Assembly (NCBI GenBank): GCA_027371625.1
Contig: DAHXMQ010000360.1
Coordinates: 1 to 5,464 of the forward strand
Length of the DNA: 5,464 nt
Direction of reading: 5' to 3'
Source of the DNA: Candidatus Methanoperedentaceae archaeon
GTDB lineage: Archaea; Halobacteriota; Methanosarcinia; Methanosarcinales; Methanoperedenaceae
The notes under the pieces are model-generated. The model was not told where the DNA came from, did no database searches, and was given only the letters and a program-made list of their open reading frames with translations. The position numbers and the translations under genes are program-made. Within the stretch, counting starts at the first letter, position 1, and every line of letters begins with the position of its first letter. Below are positions 1 through 4,730 of this stretch, piece by piece.

Positions 1-418
1 ACGCTTCTCTGGTGCCTTTTGCAAGCTCTGCTGTACCTGCTGCGCCTCTCACCACAGGAATCTCGTGCAGGAAGTACTGCCCTTCGATATTTATCGGAAT
101 AATATTATCTTCCTCAGCAAGCAGCGACTCAATAACAGCAAATGGTGAATGGGCATGGATAACAGCAAGTGCCTGGGTGTGCTTGTATATTTCCCTGTGG
201 ACTGCCACCTCCGATGAAGCTATTTTATCGAGGCTTGAAGGCTTATCGATATCCACTTCCACAACGCTTTTCTCTGTTATCTCATCAAGTGGGGTTCCGC
301 TTCTGGTTATGAGCATTTTGCTCCCAACACGGATACTGATATTCCCGAAATGCGACTCCACAAGCCCGTGCAGAACGAGCATCTTCCCGAATTTTGCAAT
401 TTCCTTTTCCTGCTGCAT
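1..418 (-). CDS. Class II aldolase/adducin-family protein, L-fuculose-phosphate aldolase-like (C-terminus outside window)
   Basis: Class II aldolases are zinc enzymes that cleave or form sugar-phosphate aldols. The visible part is the N-terminal 139 residues of a protein usually near 180-220 residues, and the gene runs off the left edge. Seen: GNIS at residues 25-28, TRSGTPLDE at 38-46, an SSE-x3-H segment with the presumed catalytic Glu70, and the HAH zinc pair at His88 and His90 within VIHAHSPFA. The third zinc His lies beyond the edge. The ATG at 418-416 follows the phosphoesterase stop by 1 nt, with AAGGAA upstream as a possible ribosome site, so it is very probably the last visible gene of the nth operon. 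Related methanogen proteins (for example MJ1418 of Methanocaldococcus) are fuculose-phosphate aldolases proposed to supply lactaldehyde for coenzyme F420 side-chain synthesis. Substrate here is inferred; ribulose-phosphate epimerase-type or other class II specificity is possible. Confidence 0.88.
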   Translation of the reverse strand, partial: MQQEKEIAKFGKMLVLHGLVESHFGNISIRVGSKMLITRSGTPLDEITEKSVVEVDIDKPSSLDKIASSEVAVHREIYKHTQALAVIHAHSPFAVIESLLAEEDNIIPINIEGQYFLHEIPVVRGAAGTAELAKGTREA

Positions 419-419
419 A

Positions 420-863
420 TTATTTCCTTTTGAAGAAAAGCCAGGAATCCTTTCCCCTGAACCTTGTTTTTATCAGGGCGTATTTCCCGGTCAGCTTTCG
501 CCCTTTAAGCTCGAAGAGAAGTTCATCGCCCTCGTCCTTCTCAATGACGAACTCGCCTTTATCCCAGATACGCACTACTCCTGCCCCGTACATGCCTTCT
601 GGAATTACGCCTTCAAAGTCTGCATACTCAAGCGGGTGGTCTTCTGTCTGGATGGCAAGGCGCTTGACGCCTTCTTTTTCAGGTGGCTCCTTAGGAACAG
701 CCCACGACCGCAGGACTCCTCCAATCGAGAGGCGCAGGTCGTAATGAAGGTGCGAGGCGTCGTGCTCATGTACCACGAAAATATTCTCCATAGTTTTCCC
801 GCCGCCTTTTGGCTCCGGAGATTTTGAAAAATCCCGAAGTTTGTGATATTCCTCAAGCGCCAT
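420..863 (-). CDS. Stand-alone LigD-type DNA 3'-phosphoesterase
   Basis: The 147-residue protein matches the phosphoesterase (PE) domain of bacterial LigD, here free of ligase and polymerase domains, as known in Methanosarcina. PE enzymes are metal-dependent and heal 3' ends by removing 3'-phosphates and 3'-terminal ribonucleosides, leaving ends that can be ligated. Seen: the opening LEEYHKLRDF typical of the family, HEHDASHLHYDLRL at residues 32-45, SWAVPK at 53-58, then DHPLEYADFEG and IPEGMYGAG at 75-95. By alignment with Pseudomonas LigD PE, His34, His40 and Asp42 are the metal ligands, and Arg44, His76 and Tyr80 the active-site partners, so the catalytic set is complete. Start: ATG at 863-861, with GGGTGAG (872-866) overlapping the nth stop codon as its ribosome site. 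Met25 is rejected as a start because the preceding residues are family-conserved. No Ku or ligase gene is in the window, so NHEJ membership cannot be judged. Confidence 0.93.
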   Translation of the reverse strand: MALEEYHKLRDFSKSPEPKGGGKTMENIFVVHEHDASHLHYDLRLSIGGVLRSWAVPKEPPEKEGVKRLAIQTEDHPLEYADFEGVIPEGMYGAGVVRIWDKGEFVIEKDEGDELLFELKGRKLTGKYALIKTRFRGKDSWLFFKRK

Positions 864-866
864 AAC

Positions 867-1502
867 TCACCCGAAGGTAAACGCGCTCGGGCAGACCTTG
901 TTCAGAAAGCAGAGCTCGCATTTTGGTTTCTTCGCAATACAAATCTCTCTTCCGTGCTGGATTAAACGGAGCGCAAAAACATCCCATTCCTCTCTTGGAA
1001 CGATTTTCATCAGGTCTTTTTCGATTTTATCAGGGTCTGTGTTCGCTGTAAGCCCAAGCCTCGCTGCAACCCTTCTCACATGCGTATCCACGGCTATGCC
1101 CTCGTTCTTCCCGAATGCGCCTGCCAGTACGATGTTCGCGGTCTTTCTCGCCACGCCCGGCAGCGTGACCAGTTCTTCCATCGTATATGGTACTTTTGAA
1201 TTGAAATCATTAACAAGAATCTCGCACAGGTTCTTGATGTTCTTCGCCTTGTTCCTGTAAAAACCCGTAGAATAGATGTCCTTTTCAAACTCTTCCTGCG
1301 AAACATTTACGTAATCCTGCGGCGTCCTGTATTTTTTGAAGAGGGTCTTCGTTACCTTATTTATCTGCTTGTCCGTGCTCTGAGCCGAAAGGATGGTTGC
1401 GATCAGAAGTTCTAAGGGATTTGAATATTCAAGAGCGATTTTGACATTCAGGTAATTCTTTTTCAATAATCCGATTATTTCATTAACCTTTACTTCCGCC
1501 AT
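867..1502 (-). CDS. nth: Endonuclease III (bifunctional DNA glycosylase/AP lyase, [4Fe-4S])
   Basis: Base-excision repair enzyme that removes oxidised pyrimidines and cleaves the resulting abasic site by beta-elimination. At 211 residues it is full length and nearly collinear with E. coli Nth. Seen: the LSAQSTD segment at 39-44, the helix-hairpin-helix LPGVARKTAN at 114-123 with catalytic Lys120, VDTHV with catalytic Asp139, and a C-terminal Cys188-x6-Cys195-x2-Cys198-x5-Cys204 loop that holds a [4Fe-4S] cluster. All key residues are intact. The ATG at 1502-1500 is the only sensible start; no Shine-Dalgarno precedes it, which suggests a short or weak leader. It is the first gene of a minus-strand cluster, 3 nt ahead of the 3'-phosphoesterase. 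Nth products carry blocked 3' ends, so an end-healing enzyme next door makes functional sense (inference). Confidence 0.97.
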   Translation of the reverse strand: MAEVKVNEIIGLLKKNYLNVKIALEYSNPLELLIATILSAQSTDKQINKVTKTLFKKYRTPQDYVNVSQEEFEKDIYSTGFYRNKAKNIKNLCEILVNDFNSKVPYTMEELVTLPGVARKTANIVLAGAFGKNEGIAVDTHVRRVAARLGLTANTDPDKIEKDLMKIVPREEWDVFALRLIQHGREICIAKKPKCELCFLNKVCPSAFTFG

Positions 1503-1605
1503 ATTTTCTATTATGCGACACAGGATAATTAAGATTTTGACCGATACGTATAAATTATAGTACTGTTAATTAATTTTATATACAGATTTTAACGGAGGTA
1601 AGAGT
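1503..1605. promoter_or_regulatory. Divergent promoter region between nth (-) and the H1-tail/desulforedoxin gene (+)
   Basis: This 103-nt AT-rich gap separates two divergent start codons. TATAAATTA at 1549-1557 lies about 50 nt before the plus-strand ATG. Read on the other strand, the same element gives TTTATA at a similar distance from the nth ATG, so one TATA-like core could serve both directions. A second plus-strand candidate, TTTATATA at 1575-1582, would put the transcription start almost on the ATG and leave no room for the ribosome site, so it is less likely. Assignment is by consensus only. Confidence 0.45.
1594..1599 (+). promoter_or_regulatory. Strong Shine-Dalgarno GGAGGT fixing the start at 1606
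   Basis: GGAGGT is complementary to the 3' end of archaeal 16S rRNA and lies 6 nt before ATG 1606. It shows that the long Lys/Ala-rich N-terminus is meant to be translated and is not an over-extended reading frame. Confidence 0.75.
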
Positions 1606-1872
1606 ATGGCAAGGAAAAAAGCATCAAAATCCACCGCATCATCTGCGTCTTCGTGGTGGAAGGAGAGAAGTAAAATTATGGCAAGTGCGAGTAAAACAGT
1701 AGCAAAGACAGCAAAACCCAGAGCAAGGAAGAAAGCAGGGGCAAGGAAGGCTAAGAAGGCGGAGAGAGGCATGGCATACGTCTGCGATGTCTGCGGATGC
1801 GAGATGGTATGCGTTACAGACAGCGCTGGAGATGTTATCTGCTGCGAAGAGCCGATGACTTTGATCTGCTAA
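1606..1872 (+). CDS. Small fusion: histone-H1-like basic tail plus desulforedoxin-type metal-binding domain
   Basis: An 88-residue protein in two parts. Residues 1-55 are rich in Lys, Ala, Arg and Ser (for example KPRARKKAGARKAKKAERG at 37-55), a low-complexity basic tail like bacterial or eukaryotic H1 tails that should bind nucleic acid. Residues 57-88 carry Cys60-x2-Cys63-Gly, then Cys79-Cys80 followed by EEPM. The spacing C-x2-C-x15-CC is exactly that of desulforedoxin and of the desulfoferrodoxin N-terminal FeS4 domain, which bind one iron (or zinc) by four Cys. Three additional Cys (65, 69, 88) are unusual. No membrane segment or signal peptide is seen. Start ATG 1606 is fixed by GGAGGT at 1594-1599; Met25 (1678) and Met56 (1771) also have purine-rich upstream sequence. 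The gene stands alone, divergent from nth. Redox, superoxide-related or regulatory roles on DNA are all guesses; a plain zinc ribbon is the main alternative. Confidence 0.82.
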   Translation: MARKKASKSTASSASSWWKERSKIMASASKTVAKTAKPRARKKAGARKAKKAERGMAYVCDVCGCEMVCVTDSAGDVICCEEPMTLIC

Positions 1873-1895
1873 AATAAATTTTTTTATTTTTTTTA
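1873..1895 (+). terminator. T-tract terminator after the H1-tail/desulforedoxin gene
   Basis: Immediately after the stop codon the plus strand runs into two T-tracts broken by one A (1879-1894), with no stable hairpin. This is the usual form of an intrinsic archaeal terminator. It ends at the stop codon of the convergent methyltransferase gene, so the two transcripts would overlap only slightly. Confidence 0.6.
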
Positions 1896-2984
1896 TAATC
1901 TGCTTAATCTTCCACTTTGGAACTTCAAGCCCGATAACTTGCACCAGACGTCTTTTTTCTGTATCAGTACCTTGAATGTGCTTCCCATCTCCATAACGAG
2001 GGTCTTGACCTGAAGCATTTTTTTGTGATAATCAGGGCTTTCCTGTAGCTTTTCCATATATTCCTCGATACCGAGCCCGAGCAGGAAATTCGCCAGTCCC
2101 GTGAAACCGCAGAATTCCAGCCCGCTTTTCTTGCCCCAGTGTTCCAGCGCCGAGAAATTTATGTGGGAGGTTATATCCTGCCCGCCTATATGCTGGTAGG
2201 GATTTTCATTTGCGGTATGCTTATAGTAGCACATGAGCGTTCCCCTGTTCCTGTACTCCTCGTATAATTCCGAGGAAGGGTAGCCGTAGTCTATCGTGAG
2301 CACAAATCCCTTTTTTAAGGTTGCTCCGATTTCGTTTATCCATTTTACAGCATCGAGGTTAATCTCAGTCCTGTATCCCTCTGGCAATACAACCCCAAGC
2401 TCGGAGAAATAATTTTTAAGTTCCTCCGATGCCGGTTTTAATACTTCAATAAAACCATCATCGTAATCTACGAAGACTTCCATGAGTTCGTTTTCCATTA
2501 TCACAAGATGCACGGGGAAAGCATCCACAAGCTCATTTGAGAATATGCATCCCGTCATCCCGTCAAGTTCGTGAATAGAATCGTACCATTGCACCTCGTC
2601 TTCCAGTCTATTTCTTTGCTCTTCGCGCATAGCAGAGCTTTTCTCGATGATGCAGTAATCAAGGTCGCGGTATAATTCCCGGTTTTTTTTGAGATATTCG
2701 AGAACATCGAAAGACAGAAGACCGCTGCCTGCACCCATCTCAACTATGGTGAATCTTTTTTCCCCAAGAATATGCCACATCTCTTCAAGCTGCCTTCCCA
2801 GCATTTCCCCGAAAGCAGGAGTGAGATTCGGGCTTGTATAGTAATCGCCGCGCTTTCCGATTTTTTCAGGTGGAGAGGCGTAATAACCAAGCTCTGGGTA
2901 ATACAGTGCCATTTCCATGAAGTCGCGGAAGGGGATGGCGCCTGAGCGCCGGATCTTTTGGATTATTATTTCGGATAGGGGCAT
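1893..2984 (-). CDS. MidA/NDUFAF7-family SAM-dependent protein arginine methyltransferase
   Basis: Class I methyltransferase of the DUF185/Methyltransf_28 family. Its mitochondrial member NDUFAF7 (MidA) symmetrically dimethylates an arginine of the complex I 49-kDa subunit during assembly. Numbered from Met at 2984 (363 residues): SGAIPFRDFMEMALYYPELGYY near 14-35, GDYYTSP at 46-52, the SAM loop VEMGAGSG at 81-88, SNELVDAFPVH at 149-159, IDYGYPSSELY at 231-241, GTLMCYY near 248-254, and GGQDITSHINFSAL at 267-280. These are hallmark family motifs and the gene is intact. Start is uncertain: ATG 2984 gives the usual family N-terminus, ATG 3005 adds seven residues, and a TTG at 3074 would add 30 unconserved residues; none has a clear Shine-Dalgarno. 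It is monocistronic, convergent with the gene at 1606. Methanosarcinales carry Fpo, a complex I relative whose FpoD is the 49-kDa homologue, so FpoD is a reasonable candidate substrate (inference). Confidence 0.9.
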   Translation of the reverse strand: MPLSEIIIQKIRRSGAIPFRDFMEMALYYPELGYYASPPEKIGKRGDYYTSPNLTPAFGEMLGRQLEEMWHILGEKRFTIVEMGAGSGLLSFDVLEYLKKNRELYRDLDYCIIEKSSAMREEQRNRLEDEVQWYDSIHELDGMTGCIFSNELVDAFPVHLVIMENELMEVFVDYDDGFIEVLKPASEELKNYFSELGVVLPEGYRTEINLDAVKWINEIGATLKKGFVLTIDYGYPSSELYEEYRNRGTLMCYYKHTANENPYQHIGGQDITSHINFSALEHWGKKSGLEFCGFTGLANFLLGLGIEEYMEKLQESPDYHKKMLQVKTLVMEMGSTFKVLIQKKDVWCKLSGLKFQSGRLSRL

Positions 2985-3005
2985 TGAATAAGGATTTGAA
3001 TACAT

Positions 3006-3107
3006 ATTAATATGAGGATTCTTCAGCTCCAGTTTTTTCGATGAATTGAGGCATTGTTCATACCTATGTAACAAATTTGTTCCATTGATTATATCTTGAC
3101 TTTGTCA
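3006..3107 (-). promoter_or_regulatory. Probable promoter and leader of the MidA-family gene, with a TGAC-TTT-GTCA palindrome
   Basis: On the minus strand a TATA-like GATATAAT lies around 3096-3089. It would place the transcript start near 3066, giving a leader of about 60-80 nt to ATG 3005 or 2984. Just upstream of it is a perfect 4+3+4 inverted repeat (3097-3107), at a position where an archaeal regulator could act on TBP/TFB binding. Both calls rest on pattern only. Confidence 0.35.
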
Positions 3108-3156
3108 GATTAGTCCTTATTAATAATAATCTTTTTTGTTTGGAATAAATATTTAT

Positions 3157-3179
3157 AATACAATATATAATATTGTATT
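3157..3179. repeat. Perfect 10+3+10 inverted repeat over the promoter of the 3193 ORF
   Basis: Left arm AATACAATAT (3157-3166), spacer ATA, right arm ATATTGTATT (3170-3179), with no mismatch. A TATA-like TTTATAAT (3152-3159) overlaps the left arm, and the start codon at 3193 is 14 nt beyond the right arm. The placement suits an operator for a dimeric regulator, or part of an insertion-sequence end. It is too AT-rich to be a strong RNA hairpin. Confidence 0.7.
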
Positions 3180-3192
3180 GAGGGATGACCGC

Positions 3193-3402
3193 ATGAATTC
3201 ACCAAGTTTATGCGTCAAGGATGTAAGAAATATAACGTATGAGTTAAATAAATTTCAAAAGAATTACGCTGAAAAATTCCGAACAAAAACACGAAACTTA
3301 AAAGAGCAGGCATTCCAATATGTGAAAGGCAAACTTCTTGTGATCTCTATCTTTTTGTTTAGAAATTTTTTTCTTCTTATGCAGATTTTAGAAGAATTAT
3401 AG
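3193..3402 (+). pseudogene. Probable N-terminal remnant of a DDE-type transposase (69-codon ORF)
   Basis: From ATG 3193 the ORF encodes 69 residues, with GAGGG at 3180-3184 as a likely ribosome site. Residues 1-48 are a normal-looking, charged helical sequence: CVKDVRNITYELNKFQ, then YAEKFRTKTRNLKEQAFQYVKG. This recalls the N-terminus of large archaeal IS4/IS701-like transposases, where a similar segment precedes the catalytic domain; the match is from memory and not certain. After about residue 50 the sequence turns into a Phe/Leu/Ile-rich string (VISIFLFRNFFLLM) and stops, as expected when a frame is lost by deletion or frameshift. No DDE catalytic segment is found downstream in any frame. 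A longer version from TTG 3136 would translate the palindromic promoter and is unlikely. Alternatively it is a small intact gene with a C-terminal membrane helix (about residues 49-64). The surroundings are markedly AT-rich. Confidence 0.45.
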
Positions 3403-3607
3403 AGGAGAGCCAATAATTGGTGCTGCTTTGAGCATTACAACCAACTACGGACAAACAGTGCAACTAAATAGCGACCACGTTAAGAAAGAATAAAAAATTT
3501 TTATCTCGTATCGCTCTTGATTTTCATATTTTTTGTATATTATAGCTCAAGATAAACCCTCACCAAAATCAATAAACTATATATTACTCTCACTCCTATT
3601 CAGATGC
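3403..3607. other. AT-rich intergenic stretch, probably relic sequence plus promoter of the PRC-barrel operon
   Basis: No convincing gene is present. A short open stretch in another frame (3392-3493) has plausible amino-acid content but no start codon. CCAAT-A-ATTGG at 3410-3420 is a small perfect palindrome. An A6T5 tract at 3492-3502 could stop transcription from upstream. TATATATT at 3578-3585 is a TATA candidate for the downstream pair but would leave a leader of only about 10 nt; GTATATTATA near 3535-3544 would give a longer one. Confidence 0.4.
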
Positions 3608-3613
3608 GGTGAT
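3608..3613 (+). promoter_or_regulatory. Shine-Dalgarno GGTGAT fixing the start of the PRC-barrel gene at 3618
   Basis: GGTGAT is the classic archaeal ribosome site and lies 4 nt before ATG 3618. The in-frame GTG at 3609 is inside this site, so it is not the start. Confidence 0.75.
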
Positions 3614-3617
3614 TACC

Positions 3618-3911
3618 ATGCAGGCTGAGGTTTCGACATTATTTGGTTTAAACGTTTACACAGACAGAGGAGTTTATATCGGGAAAGTAGATGACGTAAT
3701 GCTTGAAGTGGGCGAGAAAAAAGTACACGGTCTTGCGGTCATAAAATTAAATCCCGATATGTTCGATGAATCCGGCAAGGGGACGATAATCCCGTACAGG
3801 CTTGTAACTGCTGTTGCGGATATTGTTCTCATCAGGCATGTCAAGGACTCGTTCAAGAAACCCGAGGAAATCCCAGAGGATTACAATATTCCCGATGAGG
3901 AAGAACAGTAA
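3618..3911 (+). CDS. Small PRC-barrel domain protein (CdpB-like)
   Basis: The 97-residue protein is essentially one PRC-barrel: MQAEVSTLFGLNVYTDRG, then VYIGKVDDVMLEVGEKKVHGL (19-39), TIIPYRLVTAVADIVLIR (56-73), and an acidic tail ending in PDEEEQ. The pattern of GL.VYTD.G.Y.GKV.D..L and IPY..VTAV.DI.L is typical of archaeal one-domain PRC-barrel proteins. The haloarchaeal members CdpB1 and CdpB2 work with SepF and FtsZ in cell division; other PRC-barrels act in RNA processing or photosystems. No signal peptide or membrane segment, so cytosolic. Start ATG 3618 is set by GGTGAT at 3608. It is followed after 2 nt by the Thg1 gene, so the two are almost surely cotranscribed. Domain call is firm; a division role is only inferred by family resemblance, and an RNA-related role would fit the neighbour. 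Confidence 0.88.
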   Translation: MQAEVSTLFGLNVYTDRGVYIGKVDDVMLEVGEKKVHGLAVIKLNPDMFDESGKGTIIPYRLVTAVADIVLIRHVKDSFKKPEEIPEDYNIPDEEEQ

Positions 3912-3913
3912 GT

Positions 3914-4657
3914 GTGAGTAATTTTTCAGACAAGGAGATGAAGGAGAGGGAACTCTATTCAGACCTCAAGGTATTCCCTCCTTTTGCTGTCAGGATTGAT
4001 GGGCGCGGTTTCCGGCGCGTTCTTGAAGGTTTTGAAAAACCGTACGATGAAAGGTTCGCGCGTGCGATGGCTGATTCTGTTGAACAGTTCTTCCTTGAAA
4101 GCGGCTTTTACCCTCTTTTTGCCTTCACTTTTTCAGATGAGGTAAACCTCTTTTTCTATGAAATCCCCTACAACAGCAGGCTTGAGAAGATCGATTCCAT
4201 CGTGCCGAGCTTTTTTTCTTCCGCGCTTACGATTAAGCTGAATTTAACAAAACCAGTATCATTTGACTCAAGAATAATTCTCCTGGGAAAAGAAGACATC
4301 TACAAATATCTTCTATGGAGGCAGGCTGAAACCTGGAGGAACCACATGAGTTCCTATGGCTATTATACGCTCCTCAAAACAGGGCTGAGCGAGAACGAAG
4401 CCGCCCATAGCCTGAAGAACATGAAAGCAAGCGCAATCCACGAGCTTGTCTTCCAGCACGGCATTAACCTTGCAGCCACACCTGCGTGGCAGCGATGCGG
4501 TATTTTGATCTACCGTGAATCACATGAAAAAACTGGTTATGACCCGATTAAAAAAATCGAAGTCAGGGCGAAGAGAAAAAAAATAGTACAGCTTTGGGAA
4601 ACCCCGATATTCAAGACCGAGGAAGGGCGAAGGCTTATAGAAAGGCTCATTTCATGA
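3914..4657 (+). CDS. Archaeal-type tRNA-His guanylyltransferase / 3'-5' tRNA polymerase (Thg1 family)
   Basis: Thg1 enzymes add nucleotides to RNA 5' ends in the 3'-to-5' direction. Archaeal members are template-dependent and can add G-1 opposite C73 of tRNA-His or repair 5'-truncated tRNAs. Numbered from GTG 3914 (247 residues): VRIDGRGFRR at 26-35 with metal ligand Asp29, FEKPYDERFA at 40-49, FTFSDEVNLFF at 71-81 with metal ligand Asp75, VPSFFSSALT at 97-106, WRQAE at 135-139 with Asn143, SYGYYTLL near 147-154, and TPAWQRCGILIYRE at 189-202. All polymerase-like catalytic residues are present and the length is typical. Two starts are possible: GTG 3914, 2 nt after the PRC-barrel stop with GAGGAAG upstream, or ATG 3938 (239 residues), closer to the usual short archaeal N-terminus but with a GGAG directly abutting it. 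It is second in the PRC-barrel operon. No tRNA gene is nearby. Confidence 0.93.
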   Translation: MSNFSDKEMKERELYSDLKVFPPFAVRIDGRGFRRVLEGFEKPYDERFARAMADSVEQFFLESGFYPLFAFTFSDEVNLFFYEIPYNSRLEKIDSIVPSFFSSALTIKLNLTKPVSFDSRIILLGKEDIYKYLLWRQAETWRNHMSSYGYYTLLKTGLSENEAAHSLKNMKASAIHELVFQHGINLAATPAWQRCGILIYRESHEKTGYDPIKKIEVRAKRKKIVQLWETPIFKTEEGRRLIERLIS

Positions 4658-4730
4658 TTGTGTCAATTTTTGCCTGTATCATCACGTTATATTATCTATA
4701 ATACTTAGTCAGTGAGATTCTGGACGTTCT
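4658..4730 (+). promoter_or_regulatory. Intergenic region with possible Thg1 T-tract end and promoter of the permease
   Basis: A short T-run at 4666-4670 may end the Thg1 transcript. TTATATTA at 4688-4695 is a TATA-like element about 36-43 nt before ATG 4731. It implies a leader near 12 nt, and no clear Shine-Dalgarno is seen. An in-frame TGA at 4713-4715 makes ATG 4731 the first possible ATG of the permease. Confidence 0.35.

Noticed and set aside
12..827. Long plus-strand open frame of 271 codons
   Set aside because: It is antisense to the aldolase and phosphoesterase genes, which carry clear family motifs; its own translation is Ser/Pro/Phe-rich with no domain.
1723..1749. Direct repeat GCAAGGAAG (1723-1731 and 1741-1749)
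   Set aside because: It is explained by repeated Ala-Arg-Lys codons in the basic tail and is not an independent DNA repeat.
3075..3085. Upstream ATG for the methyltransferase at 3085-3083
   Set aside because: It is out of frame with the gene and reaches a stop after about 20 codons.
3136..3192. TTG 3136 as start of the transposase-like ORF
   Set aside because: It would place the TATA-like element and the 23-bp palindrome inside the coding sequence; ATG 3193 has a purine-rich ribosome site.
3501..3555. Possible hairpin from TTATCT/AGATAA and TCTTGA/TCAAGA
   Set aside because: The arms are only 6 nt, compete with each other for the same AGA, and enclose a loop of 25 nt or more; this is expected by chance in AT-rich DNA.
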